In this document: positions 14,784-21,555 of the stretch, one piece after another
How positions within the stretch are numbered: position 1 is the first letter of the stretch
How the letters are laid out: each line of letters starts with the position of its first letter
Source of the DNA: Bacteroidota bacterium
Lineage (GTDB): Bacteria > Bacteroidota > Bacteroidia > Flavobacteriales_D > Sanyastnellaceae
Length of the DNA: 34,857 nucleotides
NCBI GenBank assembly: GCA_027593035.1
Contig: JAQCJQ010000013.1
Location: 1-34,857, forward strand
Direction of reading: 5' to 3'
Notes under the pieces: model-generated
What the model saw: the letters and a program-made list of their open reading frames with translations, nothing else
Told to the model about the DNA's origin: nothing
Database searches by the model: none
Translations under genes and position numbers: made by a program

Positions 14784-16682
14784 ATGCAATCCACTCCTCT
14801 CCTCTCATCCGCAGCGCGCTTGCTCAAGGAATATTGGGGCTATGATGCATTCAGGCCAGAACAAATTGCGCCCATCATTTCACTTTGCGAGGGCAAGGAT
14901 GCCCTCGCCATCATGTCAACAGGTGCAGGCAAATCCATTTGTTTTCAGGTTCCAGGGTTGCATCGTGGAGGCCTTTGCTTGGTCATCTCGCCGTTGATTG
15001 CCCTGATGATTGATCAAGTGGACGCATTGAAAAGCAAAGGGATTGCCGCCGCTTTCATCTCTTCCGATTCGGGGGGGCACGACATGGATCGGATTCTGAA
15101 CAATGCGGTTTTTGGAGGACTTCAATTCCTTTATGTCTCGCCCGAACGGCTCAAGCATCCCGTTTTCCTCGCTCGAATTGAACGCATGGACGTTCGTACC
15201 ATTGCGGTGGATGAAGCGCATTGCATTTCACAATGGGGGCATGATTTCAGACCGTCCTATCGCGAAATCAGAGCACTTCGTCCAATGTGCCCTCTGGCTG
15301 TTTGGGGGGCGTTTACGGCCACCGCCACGGCCCATGTGGCCGATGACATTGCGACGCAGTTGTCCATGTCGTCTGCCATCGTGCACCGTGCTTCCATGAG
15401 ACGATCGAATTTGATGTTCGGAGTCTATACCCTGGGTGACTCAGAACGGATGTTATTGGAAAGTGTGAGGCGCATGCGCGGCGCTGGATTGGTGTATTCA
15501 GGGACGCGCCACGCCGCCGCTCAAATTGCTCAAAGGTTGGCTCAGCTCGGTGTCAAAGCAGAAGCGTATCATGCCGGACTGTCATCCCGTGAAAGACAGA
15601 ATCGTCAAAAACGATGGATGGAAGACAAGACACAGGTTCTCACCTGCACCAGCGCATTTGGCATGGGAGTCGATAAAGGCAACGTTCGATGGGTGTTTCA
15701 TGCCCACGTGCCCACAGACATGGAAAGCTATCTACAAGAAGCAGGAAGAGCCGGGCGTGATGGACAGCCTTCAACCTGCATGCTTTTTCCCTCCTCTGAA
15801 GCGATCGATGCGGCTAAAAACAATGCCATCGTGATGTTTCCTCCGCTCCCATTCATCCAGTCCGTGTACCAAGGGTTGGCCAACCAGGGATCAGTTTCCA
15901 TCGGTGATTGCCCAGAAAAAGCAACGCCATTCGACATGGAGACTTGGATGCAACAGCACAAGGCTTCGAGAAAACCAACAGAGTCCAGCTTGCGATTGCT
16001 GCAAAAAGAGGGCCTCATCGAATGGCAAACCATTGAGCCATCAGATGACATGCGATTCAAGCTGACACCTGCGCTTGAGCGCGGATTGAAAACAAAGGAT
16101 TCCTTGACCACCGTTTCGATTGTTGGCCATTGGATTGTTCGTCATGCCAACGAAGCGGGGTGTGAGACTCGATTTTCATTGGATGCTCTTTCGCGAGGAA
16201 GCCAACAATCGGAAACTGATGTCAAAGAGGCAATCCATCAATTCGACGCATGGGGATGGATCGAGCGCGTGCAGCCCACTTCAGCACTTTCCATAGCCTG
16301 GAAAACCGCTCGAATCCGTTCAGAATCGTTGACCATCTCCAAAGAGCTGCTTGAGACAAGGCGGATCGTGGCTGAAGCCAAGTGGAAAATCATGGAGAAA
16401 TACCTTGAATCGAGTGCATGCAAAGCCCTCAGCATCGAGGGTTATTTTGGACACCACGATCTTTTGTCCTGTGGCGTTTGCGATGCCTGCAGGGCTGATA
16501 AGATTCTGAATTCCATGCTTGATCTACCGGCAATTCCACCCGGTGGTTTGCGGATAACCGAATGGCTTTGGCAATTCCCATTGATTGAGCACCAGAAGAA
16601 AATGAAGGAACTCGCTGTGCTTCGAGAAGCGGACAAGGTGATCATTCAGGGAGATTGCATTTTACCGAGGCGTTCAGACTGA
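14784..16682 (+). CDS. recQ: RecQ-family ATP-dependent DNA helicase
   Basis: A 3'-to-5' DNA helicase acting in recombination and replication repair. The 632-residue protein has Walker A STGAGKS (45-51), the DEAH box (143-146) followed by the RecQ-specific aromatic loop CISQWGHDFRPSYR, and motif VI QEAGRAGRDGQ (near 318). About 200 residues of winged-helix-like sequence follow. A four-Cys cluster then lies near the C-terminus: SSACKALSIEGYFG and LSCGVCDAC (about 542-567). In E. coli RecQ the zinc site directly follows the helicase core, so this is the shorter subtype with a C-terminal zinc site that I recall from Bacteroidota; no HRDC domain is evident. ATG 14784 matches the family N-terminus; the frame is open further upstream but overlaps divergent tpiA. 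Confidence 0.93.
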   Translation: MQSTPLLSSAARLLKEYWGYDAFRPEQIAPIISLCEGKDALAIMSTGAGKSICFQVPGLHRGGLCLVISPLIALMIDQVDALKSKGIAAAFISSDSGGHDMDRILNNAVFGGLQFLYVSPERLKHPVFLARIERMDVRTIAVDEAHCISQWGHDFRPSYREIRALRPMCPLAVWGAFTATATAHVADDIATQLSMSSAIVHRASMRRSNLMFGVYTLGDSERMLLESVRRMRGAGLVYSGTRHAAAQIAQRLAQLGVKAEAYHAGLSSRERQNRQKRWMEDKTQVLTCTSAFGMGVDKGNVRWVFHAHVPTDMESYLQEAGRAGRDGQPSTCMLFPSSEAIDAAKNNAIVMFPPLPFIQSVYQGLANQGSVSIGDCPEKATPFDMETWMQQHKASRKPTESSLRLLQKEGLIEWQTIEPSDDMRFKLTPALERGLKTKDSLTTVSIVGHWIVRHANEAGCETRFSLDALSRGSQQSETDVKEAIHQFDAWGWIERVQPTSALSIAWKTARIRSESLTISKELLETRRIVAEAKWKIMEKYLESSACKALSIEGYFGHHDLLSCGVCDACRADKILNSMLDLPAIPPGGLRITEWLWQFPLIEHQKKMKELAVLREADKVIIQGDCILPRRSD

Positions 16683-16690
16683 ACACTTGC

Positions 16691-16698
16691 TACCTTCG
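16691..16698 (+). promoter_or_regulatory. Possible -7 element for rlmI
   Basis: TACCTTCG, one base off TAnnTTTG, ends five bases before ATG 16704 in the 21-base gap after recQ. If used, the rlmI transcript would begin at or next to its start codon (leaderless). Read-through from recQ is equally possible. Confidence 0.25.
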
Positions 16699-16703
16699 CA
16701 GGC

Positions 16704-17897
16704 ATGTTGGACATCAAGAGCATACAGCTAAAGGCTAAAAAAGACGAAGGCATCCGAAGACGACATCCGTGGGTGTTTAGCGGAGCGATCAAGCTTGTGG
16801 AAGAAGGGATCGTCGATGGGGCTTTGGTTCAAGTTTGCTCCAACAAAGGGGGACACTTGGGATATGGTCACTATTCGAAAGGCACCTCAATCGCCATCCG
16901 GATGATTTCATTTGACGAAACCATTCCGAGCGCTGAATTCTTTCAAACTCAAATCCAACAAGCCGTTGCTGTCCGACGCGATTTGAACTTAATTGCATCT
17001 GAAGGACAAAACATTTGTCGATTGATCCATGCAGAAGGCGATGGTTTGCCTGGACTGATCGTCGATTATTACGACCGTGTCGCTGTGATTCAGACCCATT
17101 CGTTGGGGATGCACCACGCCTTGCCGTGGATCGTTGATGGTTTGAGAATGGCTTTACAAGATGAGTTGGTCGGAGTCTACAACAAAAGCGCAAAAGTCTT
17201 GCGAAAGAATGGACACACAACCAACATGGATGCTTGGGTCCTCGGATCGGAGCCGGAGAACTGGAAAGCACAAGAGCATGGAAATTCCTATGTAATCGAT
17301 CTCATTGAAGGACAGAAAACAGGATTCTTCATCGACCAACGAGAAAATCGTTTCCTGGTATCTCAGCTTTCAAAAGGAAAGAAAGTCCTGAACACGTTCA
17401 GTTATACTGGCGGGTTTTCAATCAGCGCCCTTCAAGGTGGTGCTACGGAAGTGCATAGCTTGGACAGCTCTGCTCGGGCTTTGGAAATTGGTGAAGCCAA
17501 TGTGCTTGCCAATGGATACAAAGAGGAGGTTCATCAATCCATTCAGGCGGATGCCTTGGATTACCTCAAGGATGGCGTAGCCGATTTTGACATCGTCATT
17601 TTGGACCCTCCTGCTTTTGCTAAAAGTGCCTCAGCTCGCCATGCCGCAATCCAAGGTTACAAACGCATCAACTTACGAGCCTTGGAGACCATGAAATCGG
17701 GAAGCTTGCTCTTCACCTTCTCATGCTCCCAAGCCGTGGATGACCGCATGTTCACCAACACGGTCATTGCAGCGGCTATCCAGGCCGGCCGAACGGCACG
17801 GATTCTATATCGCTTGCATCAGCCCGCAGACCATCCGGTCAGTGCGTTTCACCCGGAAGGGGCCTACTTGAAGGGGCTCGTTGTGCGCGTCGAATGA
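16704..17897 (+). CDS. rlmI: 23S rRNA (cytosine-C5)-methyltransferase, RlmI family
   Basis: SAM-dependent RNA methyltransferase; E. coli RlmI makes m5C1962 in 23S rRNA and has almost the same length (396 residues against 397 here). The N-terminal PUA domain (about 1-75) begins IQLKAKKDEGIRRRHPWVFS. The Rossmann domain has VLNTFSYTGGFSISAL as motif I, DPPAFAKSA (from 301) as motif IV, and the catalytic cysteine Cys341 in TFSCSQA. It starts 21 bases after recQ and ends 4 bases from the convergent pdxH stop. The target cytosine is assigned by family similarity only. Confidence 0.9.
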   Translation: MLDIKSIQLKAKKDEGIRRRHPWVFSGAIKLVEEGIVDGALVQVCSNKGGHLGYGHYSKGTSIAIRMISFDETIPSAEFFQTQIQQAVAVRRDLNLIASEGQNICRLIHAEGDGLPGLIVDYYDRVAVIQTHSLGMHHALPWIVDGLRMALQDELVGVYNKSAKVLRKNGHTTNMDAWVLGSEPENWKAQEHGNSYVIDLIEGQKTGFFIDQRENRFLVSQLSKGKKVLNTFSYTGGFSISALQGGATEVHSLDSSARALEIGEANVLANGYKEEVHQSIQADALDYLKDGVADFDIVILDPPAFAKSASARHAAIQGYKRINLRALETMKSGSLLFTFSCSQAVDDRMFTNTVIAAAIQAGRTARILYRLHQPADHPVSAFHPEGAYLKGLVVRVE

Positions 17898-17901
17898 AGG
17901 A

Positions 17902-18543
17902 TCAAGGATCCAGCGGAGTGATTTGCCAATCCTGATTCATGCGCTCGTAACGCCAGCGTTGGTGCAATCGATTCGGGCGACCTTGCCAGAACTCGCACGC
18001 TGAGATCATCACCCGGTATCCGCCCCAATGCTCTGGGCGAGGAATCACCTTGATGCCTGCAAATTCGGATTGAAACGCTTCAAATCGACTGAGTAAATCG
18101 TCTTGATTGTTGGATTGACTCTGTTGGGAAGCCCATGCCCCGATTTGACTTGATCTTGGTCGAGAATTGAAATAAACATCGCTTTCCTGAGCAGTTAGGC
18201 GCGTCGCGACACCCTCAATGCGCACTTGTCTTTCGAGTTCCTTCCAGAAAAATGTCACACCTACTTTCGGATTAGCATCGATATCCCGCCCCTTAGAACT
18301 GGAGTAATTGGTGTAAAAACGCAATCCATCCTGTTCGATGCCCCGAAGTAAGACAATTCGACCAGAGGGCATTCCATCTTGGCTTACCGTAGAGAGGCAC
18401 ATGGCATTGTAATCATAAGCATCGACCTCTGAAGCTTCTGTCAGCCACTTCTGAAGCAACTCTTCAGGAGTGGTCAATAAGTCTTGTCGATTGAATGACT
18501 GCTTCTGATAGTCTTTGCGAACGTCGATTCTAGAGTGCTCCAT
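17902..18543 (-). CDS. pdxH: Pyridoxine/pyridoxamine 5'-phosphate oxidase
   Basis: FMN enzyme that oxidises pyridoxine or pyridoxamine phosphate to pyridoxal 5'-phosphate, used for example by the aminotransferase at 28153. The 213-residue protein has the FMN-binding stretch GRIVLLRGIEQDGLRFYTNY followed by SSSKGRDI, the dimer segment RQVRIEG, the SRPRSSQIGAWAS block (127-139) and the signature CEFWQGRPNRLHQR (183-196). N-terminal HSRIDVRKDY is typical of the Bacteroidota enzymes. A near-consensus -7 element, GATATTTG, lies on the minus strand at 18568-18561, about 18 bases upstream of the start. It converges on rlmI. Confidence 0.96.
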   Translation of the reverse strand: MEHSRIDVRKDYQKQSFNRQDLLTTPEELLQKWLTEASEVDAYDYNAMCLSTVSQDGMPSGRIVLLRGIEQDGLRFYTNYSSSKGRDIDANPKVGVTFFWKELERQVRIEGVATRLTAQESDVYFNSRPRSSQIGAWASQQSQSNNQDDLLSRFEAFQSEFAGIKVIPRPEHWGGYRVMISACEFWQGRPNRLHQRWRYERMNQDWQITPLDP

Positions 18544-18636
18544 GGGGGTAATTCTAAAGACAAATATCGAAATGAATGTCGCAAACGAAACCTTTTCTTA
18601 CAACTCATAGTAAAGGCCACTCTAATCCCATTTGCC

Positions 18637-18861
18637 ATGAGGAATTTGATTGTGAGTTACAAAAAACTTCCAGCATCCATTCAGAGATCGTTAGAATCCA
18701 TGTATCCGGATGGGTATGAAGACGAAACCTTTGAATTCGAAATGCCTGGAAAGCATACCATTTGCAAAGCCATTCGCGTTACGCTTGAAGGTGTCAACTA
18801 TCTGATAAAGCTGGATCAACGCCCTAAAATGACGGATTTCCTTATGGATGACGACTGGTGA
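18637..18861 (+). CDS. Small conserved-type protein, 74 residues, unknown function
   Basis: A short cytoplasmic protein beginning MRNLIVSYKKLPASIQRSLE. It contains YPDGYEDETFEFEMPGKHT and ends in an acidic tail, TDFLMDDDW. The alternating pattern FEFEMP, CKAIRVTLEGVNYLIKL suggests a small beta sheet after one helix. I have the impression of similar small proteins in other Bacteroidota, but cannot name a family. The frame is open back to 18535, overlapping the pdxH start on the other strand; ATG 18637 gives the more protein-like sequence. Its stop lies 10 bases from that of the convergent phosphoesterase gene. Confidence 0.65.
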   Translation: MRNLIVSYKKLPASIQRSLESMYPDGYEDETFEFEMPGKHTICKAIRVTLEGVNYLIKLDQRPKMTDFLMDDDW

Positions 18862-18871
18862 GCAATGCTCT

Positions 18872-20221
18872 TCACTTCAATTCATACCCGTTAGCAGCTT
18901 CGATGGACTTTTCCCATAGAAGCTCACCTTCGCTATTCTTAACGGACATTTTCAAAACGCGCTCCTTGCGTGGGCCAGAGAAATCAAGCAACGCGTAGTT
19001 GCGGTCTCCAACCATCGTGCCTTCTACGCGCTTTGAATTCGGCTCCTCCGAATTGTCATAGCTACTGCTCGTCAATGGGCTGACTGTTAAGTCATAGACA
19101 AAGCGTCCATTGGGAAGCTGAATTTGAGACAACTCTGTCGAATGACGATCTCCGGATAAAAAGACGACCCCTTTGATGTTGAGTTCATTCAGGGCATCTA
19201 GCAGTTCTTCGCGTTCTTCTGGATACTGGGCGAAATTTTCATACTTCGCCACGTCGCTCAACATTTGCCCGCCAACGGCCACCATTTTAAAAGGGGCCCT
19301 GCTATTTTTAAGTGCATTGAGCAACCAGTTCATCTGCACCTCCCCCAATAACCTTCTCTTTTCAGATCCCATCGTGTGATTCACGCGATGCGTTCGATTG
19401 TCCAATAGGAAAAAATCGACATCTGCATATTGGAAATAGGCAACATTCAACTCGGGCGCTTCACGAAGCCCATTTCCTGGATTGACCCAGAATGAATCAA
19501 ATGATTCCTTGGCCCAATCGGCATGATACCAGGATCCATCCGAGTTGTCAGGACCAAAATCGTGGTCATCCCAAATAGCGTAGTGGCTTCCCTTAGACAA
19601 CAGTGACTGCAATTCAGGCAGCTGTCTCATCTGCTCATACCGGTATATGTAACCTGCTTTGCTCGTGACGTCCACTTCTCTCAAATAGACATTGTCACCG
19701 AGCCATAGCATGCCTTGAAAGCTTTCTCGAGCGATCGATTTGAACGTCTGATAATCACCACCATAGGGTGTTCCAGGTCGATCGTATTGCTCTTCGTTGA
19801 TGAATGCGCAACTTCCGGTAGCAAAAGTGAAAGCAGGAGGATCTTTCCGGTATTGCCACAATTCCTGAGTGGTCCAATGCAAGGTATCAGAAACCACCCG
19901 ACCGTCCAAAGTCTCAATACAGGCCTCGTACTGGACATTTGGCTCTAAACCACTAATCTCAAAAACAGAACAATTGTGAGCATCCCGTATTCCATCAGTA
20001 GACCGCGCACCGGCGATTGATGTATCCCTTTCCCAATAGGACAGCTTCATGTCGGATGCGTCCGTTGTTTGGCTCCAGAGTACAGCGTGGCGCATGCCAA
20101 CGTGCCCAAGCATCGGAGCTCCTGTTAGCTCAGTTGTTGTGGGATTTTCGCTTGTACAGCCTGCAATGAAAAGCAAACAGCTGAATGGAATGCTGATCCT
20201 CTTGAATGATAGATTATTCAT
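18872..20221 (-). CDS. PhoD-like metallophosphoesterase, lipoprotein
   Basis: Exported phosphodiesterase/phosphatase of the alkaline phosphatase D superfamily, probably releasing phosphate from phosphate esters in the envelope. The 449-residue protein has a perfect lipobox, FIAGC (Cys22). An N-terminal fibronectin-like domain (about 30-120) precedes the catalytic domain with TGSC (135-138), GDNVYLREVD (175-184), WDDHDFGPDNSD (217-228) and SGDRHSTEL (356-364), which supply the metal-binding Asp, Asn and His residues. This layout is typical of PhoD proteins. The start ATG 20221 gives a normal signal peptide; the frame is open 13 codons upstream. A consensus TAAATTTG ends five bases before the ATG, so the message may be nearly leaderless. 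Confidence 0.9.
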   Translation of the reverse strand: MNNLSFKRISIPFSCLLFIAGCTSENPTTTELTGAPMLGHVGMRHAVLWSQTTDASDMKLSYWERDTSIAGARSTDGIRDAHNCSVFEISGLEPNVQYEACIETLDGRVVSDTLHWTTQELWQYRKDPPAFTFATGSCAFINEEQYDRPGTPYGGDYQTFKSIARESFQGMLWLGDNVYLREVDVTSKAGYIYRYEQMRQLPELQSLLSKGSHYAIWDDHDFGPDNSDGSWYHADWAKESFDSFWVNPGNGLREAPELNVAYFQYADVDFFLLDNRTHRVNHTMGSEKRRLLGEVQMNWLLNALKNSRAPFKMVAVGGQMLSDVAKYENFAQYPEEREELLDALNELNIKGVVFLSGDRHSTELSQIQLPNGRFVYDLTVSPLTSSSYDNSEEPNSKRVEGTMVGDRNYALLDFSGPRKERVLKMSVKNSEGELLWEKSIEAANGYELK

Positions 20222-20226
20222 TCCAA

Positions 20227-20234
20227 CAAATTTA
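20227..20234 (-). promoter_or_regulatory. Bacteroidota -7 element for the PhoD-like gene
   Basis: TAAATTTG on the minus strand matches TAnnTTTG exactly. A TTTG upstream lies about 25 bases away, a little far for a -33 box. The predicted transcription start falls at or within a base or two of ATG 20221. Confidence 0.45.
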
Positions 20235-20260
20235 CTCTTTATGGGCTGAGTTTTTTGCAC

Positions 20261-20289
20261 AAAAAAAGGGGACCCATGGGTCCCCTTTT
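20261..20289 (-). terminator. Rho-independent terminator of the T9SS cargo gene
   Basis: The 26-base perfect palindrome AAAAGGGGACCCATGGGTCCCCTTTT (shown here only as stem halves AAAAGGGGACCCA and TGGGTCCCCTTTT) at 20264-20289 is followed on the minus strand by further T residues. It lies 23 bases after the stop of the gene at 20312-21280 and separates that gene from the PhoD-like gene's promoter. Confidence 0.88.
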
Positions 20290-20311
20290 CAATGCGATGT
20301 AAGAGTGAAGC

Positions 20312-21280
20312 TTACTTCGAAACAACGATGTTCTGAGCATCACTGAAGTTCGCATGTTTCACGGCAACAGTGTAGTTACCTGCAGCCAAGCTGTGCTTGA
20401 CAACAATGCGATTTCCTCCAACAATGTTTTCTTGAGCAACCTCCTGAGAGATGACAGACTTACCAGCCATGTCCGTTACTTCAAGAATGATGTTCTCACC
20501 ACCCAAGTTCAATTCACGATCAAACTTTACGCTGAACGTGCTTTCGAATACTGGGTTAGGGAAGATATTCCACTCAGTCGTTCCGTCAATGTTAGACAAA
20601 CCGTTCGTAGCGCCATTGTTTTGACCGAAGCAAGATCCGTCATTGTATGTAGCGTCAGCGCTGAAGTTAGCAGCATTGCTATCAGTGCATCCGAATACTT
20701 GCGCATCCGTAGAAGTGAAGGTCAAGTCGTGAGCGCGCCATGCAGCACCTTCAGCGTCCCATCCCTGCAAGTTCAAAATGCCAGTAGCTGTTCCGTCTGT
20801 AGTCAATTGCATCAACAAAACACGGTTTCCAGCTTCAGTTGCAGCTTGTACGTCTGTAGGAACAACAAACCAGGCACCGTCAGTGATCGTCAATTCAGAT
20901 CCGCCGAGGAAGTTGTTGTAATCTACACCTACAGTCCACAAGTTGTTGTTTTCACTATTTGTAGCTCCGATGGTTACCCAGCTATCAAAAGCAAGACCAG
21001 CATCCAATGCCACAATTTGATTGTTGACATCCAAAGAAGAAAAGCTTCCATATTGGTGTTGGTAAAAAGAGCTCGTAGTCGCTACGTTCAAAACATGTTC
21101 GCCGTCAGCGAAAACAGCGTGCAAAGAGTGCTCGGCAGAAGGCAATACAGCGTACACTCGGTACGTGTTCCCTTCAACCTGGCCGCCATTGTTTACTGCT
21201 TCGACAACCAGCTCAACATTGCTGGCACTCGCCCCGAAGGCGAGAAAAGAGGCCGCAGCCAGTGTGAAAAGGTTCTTCAT
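20312..21280 (-). CDS. Secreted protein with T9SS type A sorting domain
   Basis: A 322-residue secreted protein. Residues 1-20 are a signal peptide (MKNLFTLAAASFLAFGASAS). Residues 21-190 form a beta-rich module (NTYRVYAVLPSAEHSLHAVF, LAFDSWVTIG, GAWFVVPTDVQAATEAG) resembling an uncharacterised module I associate with marine Bacteroidota. A short Cys-bounded motif, GCTDSNAANFSADATYNDGS (197-216, closing Cys217), follows; such GCTD...DDGSC units are frequent in T9SS cargo and may bind calcium. The tail from about 237 (WNIFPNPVFESTFSV ... YTVAVKHANFSDAQNIVVSK) is a type A sorting domain, so export through the outer membrane by T9SS is expected. It is a single gene with its own upstream region and a strong terminator. 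The function of the module is unknown. Confidence 0.88.
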   Translation of the reverse strand: MKNLFTLAAASFLAFGASASNVELVVEAVNNGGQVEGNTYRVYAVLPSAEHSLHAVFADGEHVLNVATTSSFYQHQYGSFSSLDVNNQIVALDAGLAFDSWVTIGATNSENNNLWTVGVDYNNFLGGSELTITDGAWFVVPTDVQAATEAGNRVLLMQLTTDGTATGILNLQGWDAEGAAWRAHDLTFTSTDAQVFGCTDSNAANFSADATYNDGSCFGQNNGATNGLSNIDGTTEWNIFPNPVFESTFSVKFDRELNLGGENIILEVTDMAGKSVISQEVAQENIVGGNRIVVKHSLAAGNYTVAVKHANFSDAQNIVVSK

Positions 21281-21555
21281 TTGAATGAATTATTTGATGT
21301 TTCTGGTCAAGATTTGATGTCTGTTGAGGCTAAGATAAGGTAAACTCATTCAAAATCCCAAAATTTCTCGAATGAATTTAACGGAGACTTCATAGACGGA
21401 TACGCATATCTCAACGACGGAATCAAAATAAGGGCATTTTAATGACATCTGCAAGAATCCGAAGAAACAAAATGTTATTACAAGAGGAGCGCAATCAGTT
21501 GGTACCTCATCCGTAGGAATTATTAAGTTGGTAAATTGGTCGAAAGTTTCTGATT
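21281..21555. promoter_or_regulatory. Divergent intergenic region between the T9SS cargo gene and paaZ
   Basis: 275 AT-rich bases, the longest gap without a gene or RNA call. On the minus strand TATCTTAG (21337-21330) is a near-consensus -7 element, with TTTG at 21362-21359 exactly 21 bases upstream as a -33 box, giving a leader of about 45 bases for the cargo gene. That leader holds two copies of ACATCAAAT (21320-21312 and 21300-21292). GAATGAATT occurs at 21283-21291 and again at 21370-21378. For paaZ, TAAATTGG at 21532-21539 is a weaker -7 candidate. No structured RNA or terminator is apparent. Confidence 0.4.

Noticed and set aside
20354-21343. A long open frame (329 codons) antisense to the T9SS cargo gene
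   Set aside because: The minus-strand frame has a signal peptide, a recognised motif and a sorting domain; the plus frame has no domain, is rich in Ser/Cys/Val as expected from antisense of this gene, and runs into the leader region.
21442-21516. A 24-codon frame (MTSARIRRNKMLLQEERNQL...) upstream of paaZ
   Set aside because: Too short to support, no matching promoter element close upstream, and chance frames of this size are expected in 275 bases.
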